This document shows, in pieces, positions 49,837 to 59,077 of a stretch of 64,000 bases of DNA. This DNA comes from Desemzia sp045528445 (GTDB taxonomy: Bacteria; Bacillota; Bacilli; Lactobacillales; Carnobacteriaceae). The notes below the pieces were generated by a model, which was given only the letters and a program-made list of their open reading frames with translations, ran no database searches and was not told where the DNA came from. The stretch is taken from NCBI RefSeq assembly GCF_045528445.1, contig NZ_JBGQQU010000015.1, positions 1 to 64,000 of the forward strand. The letters are read 5' to 3'. The stretch's first letter is position 1. The number at the start of each line of letters is the position of its first letter. Made by a program: the position numbers and the translations under genes.

Positions 49837-51291
49837 ATGGTTGAACGGAATAATTTTCCGGATGGTTTTCTTTTTGGAAGTGCGGCAGCAGCATATCATT
49901 TTGAAGGAGCATGGGATAGAGATGGTAAAGGACCGGCAGTTGCTGATGTAGTGCCTAATGGTACAAGACAAGGGCGTACAAAGCATCCGGAACCAGGAAA
50001 TTTGAAGCATCGAGCAATAGAGTTTTATGACAGATATAAAGAAGATGTTGCTCTTTTTGCAGAGTTAGGATTGAAGGCATTTCGTACATCGATTGCATGG
50101 ACTAGAATCTATCCAAATGGAATTGAAGAAGAGCCGAACGAAGCAGGTTTGCAATTTTATGATGATTTATTCGATGAATTATTATCTTACGGAATTGAGC
50201 CAATCGTAACAATTACTCATTCTGGAGAAATACCTCTCTATTTAGCGGATCATTACAATGGCTTTGCGAATAAAAAGGTCATTGAATACTACAAAAAATA
50301 TGTTCGTACGATTATTGAGAGGTATCACCATAAAGTTAAATATTGGTTGACCTTTAATGAGGTGAATATATCTGATGAGATGCCTCTTTTCTCAGCAGGA
50401 GTAACTCAAGATCCGAGTACAATGGATGAATCGCTTCATTTCCAGGTATTTCATAATAGATTTGTAGCGAATTCAGAAGCAATTAAGATTGCTAAAGAAA
50501 TTAATCCTGAATTGCAGTTAGGTTGTACGACAACGATTGGACCGATTTATCCATTAACGCCTAAACCTGAAGATGCTCTACAAGCCTTTTTCGAGACGCG
50601 TGAGATGTTATTCTTTACGGATGTTCATGCTTTTGGAGAATATCCTGACTATAAAATTAAAGAAGTAAAAGAAAAGAATTTACAATTAGATATTACAAAA
50701 GAAGAGCTACAACTCATTAAAGATCACACAGTAGACTTTGTAGCTTATAGCTATTACAACAGTGGAGTAGCTAGACACGATTATGAAGATATTTCAGATA
50801 AAGACGTTAATGTTATCAGTGGTTTACGAAATCCAGAACTTGAAGAAAACGAATGGGGATGGAAAATTGATCCGATTGGATTAAGACATATTCTAAATAT
50901 CGTTCACGATCGTTATCACTTACCACAAATGATTGTTGAAAATGGTTTTTCTAAGATTGAGGAACCAGAAGAAGATGAAAATGGAGAGTTAACGGTTATT
51001 GACGATTATAGAATCGACAGTTTACGTGACTATCTATTAGAGCTAAACAAAGCAATCGGTGATGGTGTAGAAGTTATTGCGTATACAAATTGGGCTGTAA
51101 TGGATTTTGTTAGCGGTTCAACAGGTAAAATGGAAAAACGTTGGGGCTTTATCTTTGTTGATTATTATGATGATATGACAGGAACGATGAAAAGATATAA
51201 AAAGAAGAGTTTTGACTGGTACCATAAAGTGATTGAATCGAATGGAGATTATCTATTTAATAAAGAAGTCATTCATAGCGAGGATGAGTAA
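49837..51291 (+). CDS. GH1 6-phospho-beta-glycosidase, divergent
   Basis: A 484-residue family 1 glycosidase. The acid/base Glu is in WLTFNEVN (about residue 174) and the nucleophile in MIVENGFSK (about 369). The phosphate-binding loop reads SGSTGKMEKRWGFI: the Ser and Lys expected of 6-phospho-glycosidases are present, but the usual Tyr of KRYG is Trp. The substrate-side motif THSGEIPLYL and NGF in place of the normal Trp also differ. It probably hydrolyses a phosphorylated beta-galactoside or beta-glucoside imported by the adjacent LacE. AAAGGAGAATG precedes ATG. Confidence 0.88.
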   Translation: MVERNNFPDGFLFGSAAAAYHFEGAWDRDGKGPAVADVVPNGTRQGRTKHPEPGNLKHRAIEFYDRYKEDVALFAELGLKAFRTSIAWTRIYPNGIEEEPNEAGLQFYDDLFDELLSYGIEPIVTITHSGEIPLYLADHYNGFANKKVIEYYKKYVRTIIERYHHKVKYWLTFNEVNISDEMPLFSAGVTQDPSTMDESLHFQVFHNRFVANSEAIKIAKEINPELQLGCTTTIGPIYPLTPKPEDALQAFFETREMLFFTDVHAFGEYPDYKIKEVKEKNLQLDITKEELQLIKDHTVDFVAYSYYNSGVARHDYEDISDKDVNVISGLRNPELEENEWGWKIDPIGLRHILNIVHDRYHLPQMIVENGFSKIEEPEEDENGELTVIDDYRIDSLRDYLLELNKAIGDGVEVIAYTNWAVMDFVSGSTGKMEKRWGFIFVDYYDDMTGTMKRYKKKSFDWYHKVIESNGDYLFNKEVIHSEDE

Positions 51292-51293
51292 TT

Positions 51294-52985
51294 ATGAATA
51301 ATTTAATAGCACAAATAGAAAAGGCGCAACCTTTTTTTGAAAAGTTATCTAGAAACAAATATTTAAGAGCTATTAAAGATGGTTTTACTGCAGCGATGCC
51401 TGTTATCTTATTTTCTAGTTTGTTTATGTTAGTGGCGAATCTCCCAGAAGTTTTTGGATATCATTGGAGTGAAGCGACTAAACTGTGGATAATGAAGCCA
51501 TATAGGTACACAATGGGAATTGTTGGTTTGCTTGTTGCGAGTAATACGTCAAAAGCTTTAACCGACTCTTTCAATAGAGACTTACCGAATAAACATAAAT
51601 TAAATAGTAACTCCATTTCAATGGGAGCTATTTCAGGTTTCTTAATCTTATCGGTAGACCAAATAGAAAATGGCTTTGCAACTGCATTTATGGGGACGTC
51701 TGGGTTGATAACTGCTTTCGTAGCAGCTATCTTAACGGTACACGTTTATAAATTCTTTGTAACAAGAGAAATTATTATAAAGATGCCAGAAGAGGTTCCA
51801 CCCAATATATCCCAAGCTTTTGCGGATATTGCTCCTTTTGCCGCTACAATTTCCATCACATTATTAGTGGATTTTATAGTCAGATCAACTTTTAGTACAA
51901 GTTTTGCAGAATGGCTCATTGGCATTTTTCAGCCATTATTTACTGCTTCAGACGGTTACTTTGGTTTAGCTCTTATAGCAGGAGCCATGTCTTTCTTCTG
52001 GTTTATTGGGATTCATGGTCCATCTATCGTTCGACCAGCAACTTCTGCTGTTGAATATTTAAATATAGATATCAATATTCAAACCCACTTAGCAGGGGGA
52101 AGAGCTACAAAGTTATTAACGGACCCGGCGAGAGCGTTTGTTATGACATTTGGAGGAACAGGAGCGACATTAGTAGTTCCATATTTATTTATGTTCTTCT
52201 CTAAATCAAAAAGAAACAAAGCTGTAGGAAAGGCAACTTTTATTCCAAGTACATTTGCTGTGAATGAGCCAATCTTATTTGGAGCGCCTATAGTACTTAA
52301 TCCTGTGTTTTTCATTCCATTTATTTTAGCACCTATCGTAAATATTTGGATCTTTAAAATGTTTGTTGAAGTCCTTGGGATGACTGCCTTTATATTCGTC
52401 TTACCATGGACCATACCAGGACCAATTGGCATTCCTATTGCAGCTGGTTTCCACCCACTTTCATTTGTATTAGCTATTGTGTTACTTATAGTGGATGCGT
52501 TAATTTATTTCCCATTCTTTAAAGTATATGATAATCAAGTATACGAAAATGAATTAGCTGCGGAAGCAAATAGTGATGAAATAGAAACAATAGATGTACA
52601 AGAGGATACGAAGGAAATAAGTTTTCCAGAGGTCCCAGAGGAAGCAATACCTACATCGAATACTGTTCTAGATGAAAGAAAACACGTACTCGTCCTTTGC
52701 GCAGGTGGAGGAACCAGTGGGTTGTTGAGTAATGCTTTAAATAAAGCTTCAGAGAAATATAACACGGATGTAGAAGCCACTGCTGGTAGTTATGGGTCCC
52801 ATAATGATATTTTAAGTGACTATGATTTAGTTATTTTAGCCCCTCAAGTAGCATCTAATTATGAAGTAATAAAGAAAGATACAGATAAACTGGGGATTAA
52901 ATTAATAAAAACGAAAGGTACAGAATATATATCATTAACAAATGATCCCGAAAAAGCCATGGACTTTGTAATGACCCAATTCTAA
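51294..52985 (+). CDS. lacE: Lactose-type PTS EIICB
   Basis: A 563-residue fusion: EIIC membrane domain (about 1-425, eight to ten helices; landmarks SRNKYLRAIKDGF, WFIGIHGPSIVRP and AVNEPILFGAPIVLNP) joined by an acidic linker to EIIB (about 465-563), whose phosphocysteine is in VLVLCAGGGTSGLLS (about 465-479). It imports and phosphorylates a lactose-like sugar. It starts 2 bp after the GH1 stop. The C-terminal IIB matches the second LacE at 61338 closely. Confidence 0.92.
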   Translation: MNNLIAQIEKAQPFFEKLSRNKYLRAIKDGFTAAMPVILFSSLFMLVANLPEVFGYHWSEATKLWIMKPYRYTMGIVGLLVASNTSKALTDSFNRDLPNKHKLNSNSISMGAISGFLILSVDQIENGFATAFMGTSGLITAFVAAILTVHVYKFFVTREIIIKMPEEVPPNISQAFADIAPFAATISITLLVDFIVRSTFSTSFAEWLIGIFQPLFTASDGYFGLALIAGAMSFFWFIGIHGPSIVRPATSAVEYLNIDINIQTHLAGGRATKLLTDPARAFVMTFGGTGATLVVPYLFMFFSKSKRNKAVGKATFIPSTFAVNEPILFGAPIVLNPVFFIPFILAPIVNIWIFKMFVEVLGMTAFIFVLPWTIPGPIGIPIAAGFHPLSFVLAIVLLIVDALIYFPFFKVYDNQVYENELAAEANSDEIETIDVQEDTKEISFPEVPEEAIPTSNTVLDERKHVLVLCAGGGTSGLLSNALNKASEKYNTDVEATAGSYGSHNDILSDYDLVILAPQVASNYEVIKKDTDKLGIKLIKTKGTEYISLTNDPEKAMDFVMTQF

Positions 52986-53031
52986 AATGGTCAAATAGCC
53001 ATTAAATGTAAACTAAATATTTTTATTTGTT

Positions 53032-53067
53032 ACCCAAGAAGACAGACATTTTTTTCTTGGGTATCTT
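53032..53067 (+). terminator. Terminator after the first lacE
   Basis: ACCCAAGAA pairs with TTCTTGGGT, then ATCTTTTT. It separates lacE from lacC and may reduce lacC expression. Confidence 0.8.
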
Positions 53068-53103
53068 TTTACAAAAATCAGTGAACAATATAGGAGTTTT
53101 AAA

Positions 53104-54036
53104 ATGATTTTAACCGTGACGATGAATCCATCCATTGATGTTACCTATCCATTGGAACAATTACACATAAATACCGTTAATCGAATTGCCCAGGTTTCAA
53201 AAACAGCGGGAGGAAAAGGATTAAATGTTGCCAGAGTATTGACCCAATTAGGCGCACCTGTTAAAGCTACGGGTGTTGTTGGGGGTCATTTTGGAGATTA
53301 CTTAACCGATCAATTAGATAAAGATGGGATTCACCACGCCTTCTCAAAAATAGCAGGTGAAACGAGAAGTTGTATCGCTGTTTTACATGAAGGTCAACAA
53401 ACTGAAATTTTAGAATCAGGCCCCCAAGTATCAAAAGAAGAACAAGCTAACTATATAGCAAACTTCGAAAAAATATTATCAGATGCGAACTATGTGACCA
53501 TTTCAGGCAGCTTGCCTAAAGGTATTCATCACGATTTTTATTCAGTATTAACTGAAAAAGCAACTCTGGCTAATGCAAGAGTTTTGTTAGATACTTCAGG
53601 TGCCACTTTGAAAAGGAGTATCGAAAGTGACTACAAACCCTTTCTAATCAAACCAAACGAAACTGAGATCGCGGACTTAATTGGAAAAGAAATTAAGTCA
53701 GAACCAACACTGGTTGAAGCTTTAGAAGATGAAAAATTCGATGGCATTGAATGGATTGTTGTAACTTTAGGAGCAGATGGTGCTTTAGTTAAGAATAAAA
53801 ATAATTACTACCGTGTCGAGATTCCAACAATTGATGTAAAAAACCCAGTTGGTTCTGGAGATTCAACGATCGCTGGTTTGGCATACGCTTTATATAAAAA
53901 TGAAACCCCTGAAGTTGTTATAAAAACTGGGATGGTTACTGGTATGCTTAACACACAAGAAGAAAAAACGGGATATATTAATGTAGATAATTTCGAAGCA
54001 TTATTCGAACAAGTGAAAATTATAAAAATTAAATAA
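53104..54036 (+). CDS. lacC: Tagatose-6-phosphate kinase (first copy)
   Basis: A 310-residue PfkB-family kinase. It has ILTVTMNPSIDVTYPL (2-17), KTAGGKGLNVARVL (about 36-49, the substrate-binding GG motif), ISGSLPKGIHHDF (about 136-148) and the catalytic NPVGSGDSTIAGL (about 249-261, with the GxGD base). It phosphorylates tagatose-6-phosphate to the 1,6-bisphosphate. ATAGGAGTTTTAAA precedes ATG. The copy at 59078 has the same length with about two-thirds identity by eye. A LacC-like phosphofructokinase role is an alternative. Confidence 0.9.
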   Translation: MILTVTMNPSIDVTYPLEQLHINTVNRIAQVSKTAGGKGLNVARVLTQLGAPVKATGVVGGHFGDYLTDQLDKDGIHHAFSKIAGETRSCIAVLHEGQQTEILESGPQVSKEEQANYIANFEKILSDANYVTISGSLPKGIHHDFYSVLTEKATLANARVLLDTSGATLKRSIESDYKPFLIKPNETEIADLIGKEIKSEPTLVEALEDEKFDGIEWIVVTLGADGALVKNKNNYYRVEIPTIDVKNPVGSGDSTIAGLAYALYKNETPEVVIKTGMVTGMLNTQEEKTGYINVDNFEALFEQVKIIKIK

Positions 54037-54048
54037 TTCTATTTAGTA

Positions 54049-54084
54049 CCCAAGAGGAAGATAAATCTTTTTCTTGGTTTTTTT
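54049..54084 (+). terminator. Terminator after the first lacC
   Basis: CCAAGA-G-GAAGAT, loop AA, ATCTT-TTTCTTGG, then TTTTTTT. It resembles the terminator after the first lacE. Confidence 0.85.
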
Positions 54085-55480
54085 CTATCAATCAATTTAA
54101 AATTCTTGATGGAAACATTTTATAATGCAATTGAAGATGAAGAAGGGATAGGAATTACGGTATTTTTTATATAGGCTTAAATAAGTCTATAAGATGATAT
54201 GAAATTATGTTTCTGACGAGCTTTTACAGACGATTTCAACTTGTTTTATAGGGAACTATGCATAAGAATTGTTCTAAACGTTATTGGTATGATTTTTAAT
54301 GACAAACTAAAAATACAATACTATAATGGAATTATAGTGTAATGTTTAAATAAAATTAATTTAGTATTTTATATCTTTTTCCTTGCAATAAGATGTATAA
54401 ATCGTTATACTGATTTTAATCAAATAAAGAGCAGTTGGAAAAAAGCGCAAAAAAAAGCGCTAGCTTCCGAAATTATCGCAAAATAATTTCAGAAGAATTT
54501 CGATTGATAACGCCCTATCAATGAAATCTGTCTAACGCCCACTTGTTTATCAAGTTTATAAGTACATTTTACCATAATTTCTGGTATTGTCAATTTTGTA
54601 CATTTATATAAACGTTTACATCAAGGGGTACTGGATAGATTCTAGCAAAATACATAGATAGAAAAAGGGCATCAGTCGAATAACTGATGCCCTTTTTTTG
54701 ATGTTAAAATTGAATATTATAAAGAAATTGAATGTGGTGTCACGAGCCGTAGTTAAAAGGAATTGGTGGGGCGTTAGATAGCATATCCCTTATGTTTAAT
54801 GTCCTAATTGAGTAAAGATTTGTCAATGCTCAAGTAAAAGCCTAAAAGTAGTTTGTGCTACTCATGGTAAAACGCAAAAAATTATGTTGTGGGTTAAAGC
54901 ACCCTGTACTGTACGAATAAGCATGATTAACTTGTAAAACAAGCGCTGATGATACTTATGGACTTTGTAGATACTTTGCGATCAAAAGCAAATATTTTCT
55001 AGTAAGCGGTGGGACAGGCTCTGTATAACTGGTAAGGAAGAACGCATATAAGAAGCGAAAGCAGTTGTCGAAAGACAGTCAAACAGTCGACAAGGAGTAA
55101 GTATTAAAGCGTTCGTATTAACGCCCCAGAGAGCGTTAAATACAGTCTAAAGGGAACTTTCTCAGATCCATGCCGTCAGCTGGACCTAGTTTTGAAAGAT
55201 AATGCAGACTTTTTCCATTTGATACAAGGGATAAGTCTGCCCATAACTCGAAACCAAAGCCTATCGCTACCCTAGTTTTTGTAAAGATTAAAGTCAAGAG
55301 ATTAAATGAACAAAAATAAAATAAATTCGATATATATATAATTAGGTCATTAGAGTACACCTTAAACACCTAAAAAATGAAAAGTAATATTAGATATAAA
55401 TAAATGTTGTTACAGGTGCATTTTTAGGATGTTTTATTTATAATATATATGTTAGGACATTTAAATAGGTCATATACGAA
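54085..55480. other. 1.4-kb gene-poor region
   Basis: No credible gene. Contents: an inverted repeat CTTC-C-GAAATTAT / ATAATTTC-A-GAAG (54464-54496); four TAACGCCC motifs (54508, 54533, 54769 on the minus strand, 55119); a strong terminator GGGCATCAGT / ACTGATGCCC with TTTTTTT (54663-54698); and a small hairpin TTAACGC / GCGTTAA (55118-55137). The 54900-55130 part has GNRA-like and purine-rich blocks that look like structured RNA or intron debris, but I could not assign it. Confidence 0.5.
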
Positions 55481-55492
55481 AAGGTGGTTTTA

Positions 55493-55790
55493 TTGAATAA
55501 GGAAAAACATAGAATAGGCTATGCAAGAGTTAGTAGCAAAGATCAGAATCTTAATAGACAATTAAAAAGATTAAGTGAAGCAGGGTGTTATAAATTATAT
55601 ACAGAAAAAATAAGTGGTAAAGATACAAATAGACCTGCTTTGAAAGAAATGCTTAATTTTATTAGAGAAGGAGATATAACGATACGTTCAAACAACAGCA
55701 CCCAAATTTTGACGAATTAGTGAAACTCTATGAAAAAGACGTAGTAAAACATGCAACATCCTATTCTAATCAGCTGGTAAAGCTTAATTA
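55493..55790 (+). pseudogene. Truncated serine recombinase fused to a foreign 3' end
   Basis: From a TTG at 55493 (AAAGGTGG upstream) the protein reads MNKEKHRIGYARVSSKDQNL..., the N-terminus of a resolvase/invertase with the catalytic Ser in ARVSSKDQ, and continues to NFIREGD. The family pattern breaks there. After that, another frame gives FKQQHPNFDELVKLYEKDVV...QLVKLN to a TAG at 55788, a different C-terminal end. A deletion near 55680 joined the two. No functional recombinase can be made. Confidence 0.75.
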
Positions 55791-55813
55791 GGTTATATAA
55801 GCTTGAAAATAAA

Positions 55814-55842
55814 GGGTTTGTCCAATATGGACAAGCCTTTTT
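55814..55842 (+). terminator. Terminator
   Basis: GGTTTGTCC, loop AATAT, GGACAAGCC, then TTTTTC. It ends the recombinase relic or the gene that supplied its 3' end. Confidence 0.85.
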
Positions 55843-55870
55843 CTTATGTTTTACCACAGATTTGCCACAC

Positions 55871-56851
55871 TTATTGTGTAAGAGTATCAAGGATAGGTAT
55901 AATTTGATCCTTTGTTTTTTTAGTGATGTGCAAATAAATTTCTGTTACACGACTACCTCTAGAATGCCCTACACGGTCTTGAATTGCTTCTAGGGGTATT
56001 CCTTGCTATGCTAAGAAACTAATATGCGTATGACGGAATATATGGGTCGTAATATGTTTATTAAAACTAAGTTTATTATCAATATCAATTCCTGCTCGTT
56101 TTGGATTACCTTTTCGATTTAATTTTCCATTTTCAGGTGAGTTGAGGAAATTGTTAAGGACACTATAATGAAGAGGTGTTCCATTATAGTCGGGTTTATG
56201 ACGACTTTTGGAAGTAAAAATCCATCCATTATCTTTATAATCAGGATTGAATCTTATATGTTGGTGATTTAACTCAATTTCCTCTTTAAGAATTTCTATA
56301 GCCCTTTTAGATAATTGGACATTTCGGTAACTTTGTAAGATTTTTACATTACCTTCATAGCTATTTTCTGCAGCTCCTCCGTGAGTGGACTGACTAATGA
56401 TGATATTTTGCTTTTCAAAATATTGATAGGCACCAATATTTTGAAGTTTTCGACTCTGTAAGTCAACAGGGCCATTAGTTAGAATACCTATTGGGATGTG
56501 GTTTTTATGTAGAGCCAGCAGTAGTTGATGTATCTCAGGAATCATCGTAATCTGATCGAGTTCATATTTATAGTCAGCTTGGAAGTCTAGAGCTTCTGTC
56601 CTAGAAATACTATCGATGCCAAATTCTTCCATAGTCTTCTGACAGCGAAAAATTCTAAGCTGCTCAATACTGATGAGTTTTTTCGTGTATTTAGGAAAAG
56701 CAACATCAGACCAATATCTGAAACGTTTGTAAATGTTATCTATTTGTTGGATATCAATCGTTGGAAAACATTTCTCAACGCTACGTTTAAAGGGGAGTTG
56801 ATGGTCATAAAGAGTGTCATCAAGGTCAAAAACAATATTTTTATAAGTCAT
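55871..56851 (-). pseudogene. In-frame chimera of a HAD hydrolase and a tyrosine integrase, with stop
   Basis: The first ~155 residues are a YjjG-like HAD phosphatase (FDLDDTLYD at 8-16; LTNGPVDLQSRKL at about 123-135). The protein then becomes the C-terminal half of a tyrosine recombinase (SYRNVQLSKRAIEILKEEI; HIFRHTHISFLA), and a TAG stops it at 56006. Beyond the stop the integrase continues in frame: QGIPLEAIQDRVGHSRGS and the tyrosine-containing EIYLHITKKTK, to TAA at 55871. A deletion fused the two genes; the internal stop is a later mutation. It starts 4 bp after lacR. Confidence 0.85.
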
Positions 56852-56855
56852 AATT

Positions 56856-57623
56856 CTAGTCCGCTTTTAAAATAGTAGTGTACTGGCTAAATTCCTCTAA
56901 GTGTTGAGGGCTAATCTGGTTATCTGTAATGATGGTATCGAGTTGATCTAGATTATAGAAGTTAAAGAAATCGTATCGATCGAATTTAGTACTGTCTACT
57001 AATAAGAATTTTTCTACAGCATTGTTTAGGGCAAGTTGTTGAATCACACCTTCCTTGTCACTATATGTAGCAATAGAATTATGGGTAACAGCATTTGCAC
57101 TAACAAAAGCTTTGGCAAATCTCATTGCTTTTAAATTTGTCGAAGCCATTGAACCTACAAAAGCTCCAGTTATTTCTCTATATTCACCGCCAAGAAGCAA
57201 TAAATCAATGGTTTCGCTACCATTTAGAATCAAGAACACAGGGAGACTATTTGTAATGACACGAAATTTATAACCTTTACGACCTTTCAATTCTAATGCC
57301 AGTTGTTCAAGTGTAGTTCCGGGTCCAATAAAAATAGTATCGCCATCTTTGATTAAAGAGCAGGCTTTTTTAGCAATGTCAATTTTTTCTTTTGTATTTA
57401 GACTTTTCTTCTCGATATGTGTCTTTTCAAGTGGCTTTTTAGAGGAAAGCAATTGTGCACCACCATGAGTACGTGTTAAAAGTCCATCAGCTTCTAGAGC
57501 ATCAAGGTCTCTACGGGCTGTCATATCGGAAATATCTAGTTCATCTATTATTTCTTTTATGGTTATGGTCCCATCAATCTTTAACATATCTAAAATTTTT
57601 TCTAATCGTCGTTTTTTGTTCAT
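56856..57623 (-). CDS. lacR: Lactose operon repressor LacR (DeoR family)
   Basis: A 255-residue DeoR-family repressor: MNKKRRLEKILDMLKIDGTI, HTH core DISDMTARRDLDALE (about 30-44), signature RTHGGAQ (about 51-57), and phosphosugar domain with IGPGTTLEQLAL (about 97-108). It is divergent from lacABCDFEG and by analogy represses it, with tagatose-6-phosphate as inducer. AGAAGAG lies upstream of ATG. The HAD-integrase chimera follows in the same direction. The neighbouring non-coding region is rich in AAACAAA-type operators. Confidence 0.93.
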   Translation of the reverse strand: MNKKRRLEKILDMLKIDGTITIKEIIDELDISDMTARRDLDALEADGLLTRTHGGAQLLSSKKPLEKTHIEKKSLNTKEKIDIAKKACSLIKDGDTIFIGPGTTLEQLALELKGRKGYKFRVITNSLPVFLILNGSETIDLLLLGGEYREITGAFVGSMASTNLKAMRFAKAFVSANAVTHNSIATYSDKEGVIQQLALNNAVEKFLLVDSTKFDRYDFFNFYNLDQLDTIITDNQISPQHLEEFSQYTTILKAD

Positions 57624-57982
57624 ATGAAGACTCTTCTTTCATAAAGTAATTTTTTTCCAAAGATAATTCTCTTTTAATTGTATCATAAAAGACAATATTT
57701 TCAAGGTAAAACAAACAATTTCAAACAAAAACAAATGTTAGATGATGAAATAAGAACAGAGGGTTGACGTATATTAGCTTAGGTCAGATTTTGTATAAGA
57801 CGAAAATAAAGTAGGACCTCTTAATCAGTAAGTTATAGAAAGTAAAAGACTTTTGTAATACTTGAATAGATATTTCACGTCCATTTTGTGATGGATTAAA
57901 TGAACAAAAATGAACAATAATTTAACGGTGTTATCTATTTTTTAAAAAAACAAATAAAAAAACAAAAAATAAACAAAAAGCG

Positions 57983-58061
57983 TTGTTTTTTGTTTGAATG
58001 TTTGATATTATATAAACAAAGAAATGACGAAAACGTTTTTTCGAACATTTTGCAAAATGTT
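57983..58061 (+). promoter_or_regulatory. lacA promoter with cre and palindrome
   Basis: -35 TTGTTT (57983-57988) and -10 TATTAT (58006-58011), 17 bp apart. The region upstream (57714-58000) is packed with AAACAAA/TTTGTTTG blocks, likely LacR sites. CGAAAACGTTTTTTCG (58028-58043) just downstream is a cre-like palindrome, followed by the perfect 18-bp palindrome AACATTTTGCAAAATGTT (58044-58061). The start site and leader lie here. Confidence 0.7.
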
Positions 58062-58109
58062 TTCTACTTCTACGTAGCATTTCTTTCTAAAATTTAGGAG
58101 GTGGTCAAA

Positions 58110-58535
58110 ATGGCTATTGTTGTTGGTGCAGATCTCAAAGGTACGAGATTAAAAGATGTTGTGAAAAATTTTCTTGTAGAAGAAGGTTTTGAGGTAATTG
58201 ATGTGACTAAGGACGGACAAGATTTTGTTGATGTTACCTTGGCAGTTGCCTCTGAAGTAAATAAAGATGAGCAAAACTTAGGTATTGTAATTGATGCTTA
58301 TGGAGCTGGTCCATTCATGGTAGCAACTAAAATTAAAGGTATGGTTGCAGCAGAAGTTTCAGATGAACGCTCAGCTTATATGACACGTGGACATAACAAT
58401 TCACGAATGATTACGGTTGGCGCTGAAATCGTCGGTGATGAGCTTGCTAAAAACATCGCTAAAGGTTTCGTCAATGGTAAATATGATGGCGGACGTCATC
58501 AAATCCGAGTAGATATGCTTAACAAGATGTGTTAA
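58110..58535 (+). CDS. lacA: Galactose-6-phosphate isomerase subunit LacA
   Basis: A 141-residue RpiB/LacA/LacB-family protein (MAIVVGADLKGTRLKDVVKN...; IDAYGAGPFMVATKIKG at about 63-79). With LacB it converts galactose-6-phosphate to tagatose-6-phosphate. AGGAGGTGGTC sets the ATG at 58110; the frame also opens at 58101. First gene of the operon. Very similar to LacA of streptococci and lactococci. Confidence 0.95.
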   Translation: MAIVVGADLKGTRLKDVVKNFLVEEGFEVIDVTKDGQDFVDVTLAVASEVNKDEQNLGIVIDAYGAGPFMVATKIKGMVAAEVSDERSAYMTRGHNNSRMITVGAEIVGDELAKNIAKGFVNGKYDGGRHQIRVDMLNKMC

Positions 58536-58551
58536 GAAAAGGAGTTAAGGA

Positions 58552-59067
58552 ATGAGAATCGCAATTGGATGTGACCACATTGTCACAGATAAAAAAATGG
58601 CAGTATCAGAATTCTTGAAATCAAAAGGACATGAGGTCCTTGATTTCGGGACATATGACCACGCACGTACTCACTACCCTATCTATGGTAAAAAAGTCGG
58701 TGAAGCAGTAGTAAGTGGTCAAGCAGACTTGGGAGTATGTATCTGTGGTACAGGTGTCGGCATTAACAATGCAGTCAATAAAGTTCCAGGTGTTCGCTCA
58801 GCGTTGGTTCGTGATATGACATCAGCTATATATGCAAAAGAAGAGTTAAATGCGAATGTTATCGGTTTCGGTGGAATGATTACTGGTGGTCTTCTTATGA
58901 ATGACATCATTGAAGCTTTCATTGAAGCTGAGTACAAACCAACAGAAGAAAATAAAAAATTGATTGCAAAAATCGAACACGTTGAAACACATAATGCACA
59001 TCAAGCAGATGAAGCTTTCTTTACAGAATTCCTTGAAAGATGGGACCGTGGTGACTACCACGATTAA
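58552..59067 (+). CDS. lacB: Galactose-6-phosphate isomerase subunit LacB
   Basis: A 171-residue RpiB-fold subunit: MRIAIGCDHIVTDKKMAVSE, catalytic Cys/His region ADLGVCICGTGVGINNAVNK (about 61-80) and the C-terminal helices. It works as a heteromer with LacA. AAAGGAGTTAAGG precedes ATG, 16 bp after lacA. The sequence is close to streptococcal LacB. Leucine and isoleucine codon use (CTT, ATC) differs from that of the first lac locus. Confidence 0.95.
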   Translation: MRIAIGCDHIVTDKKMAVSEFLKSKGHEVLDFGTYDHARTHYPIYGKKVGEAVVSGQADLGVCICGTGVGINNAVNKVPGVRSALVRDMTSAIYAKEELNANVIGFGGMITGGLLMNDIIEAFIEAEYKPTEENKKLIAKIEHVETHNAHQADEAFFTEFLERWDRGDYHD

Positions 59068-59077
59068 GGTATAACAA

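Noticed and set aside
54464..55137. CRISPR array or origin iterons
   Set aside because: The repeated unit is only 8 bases, spacing is irregular and one copy is inverted; no spacers of constant length.
55136..55369. 77-codon minus-strand frame in the gene-poor region
   Set aside because: No ribosome site, AT-rich N-terminus, and the frame overlaps repeat and hairpin sequence; probably chance.
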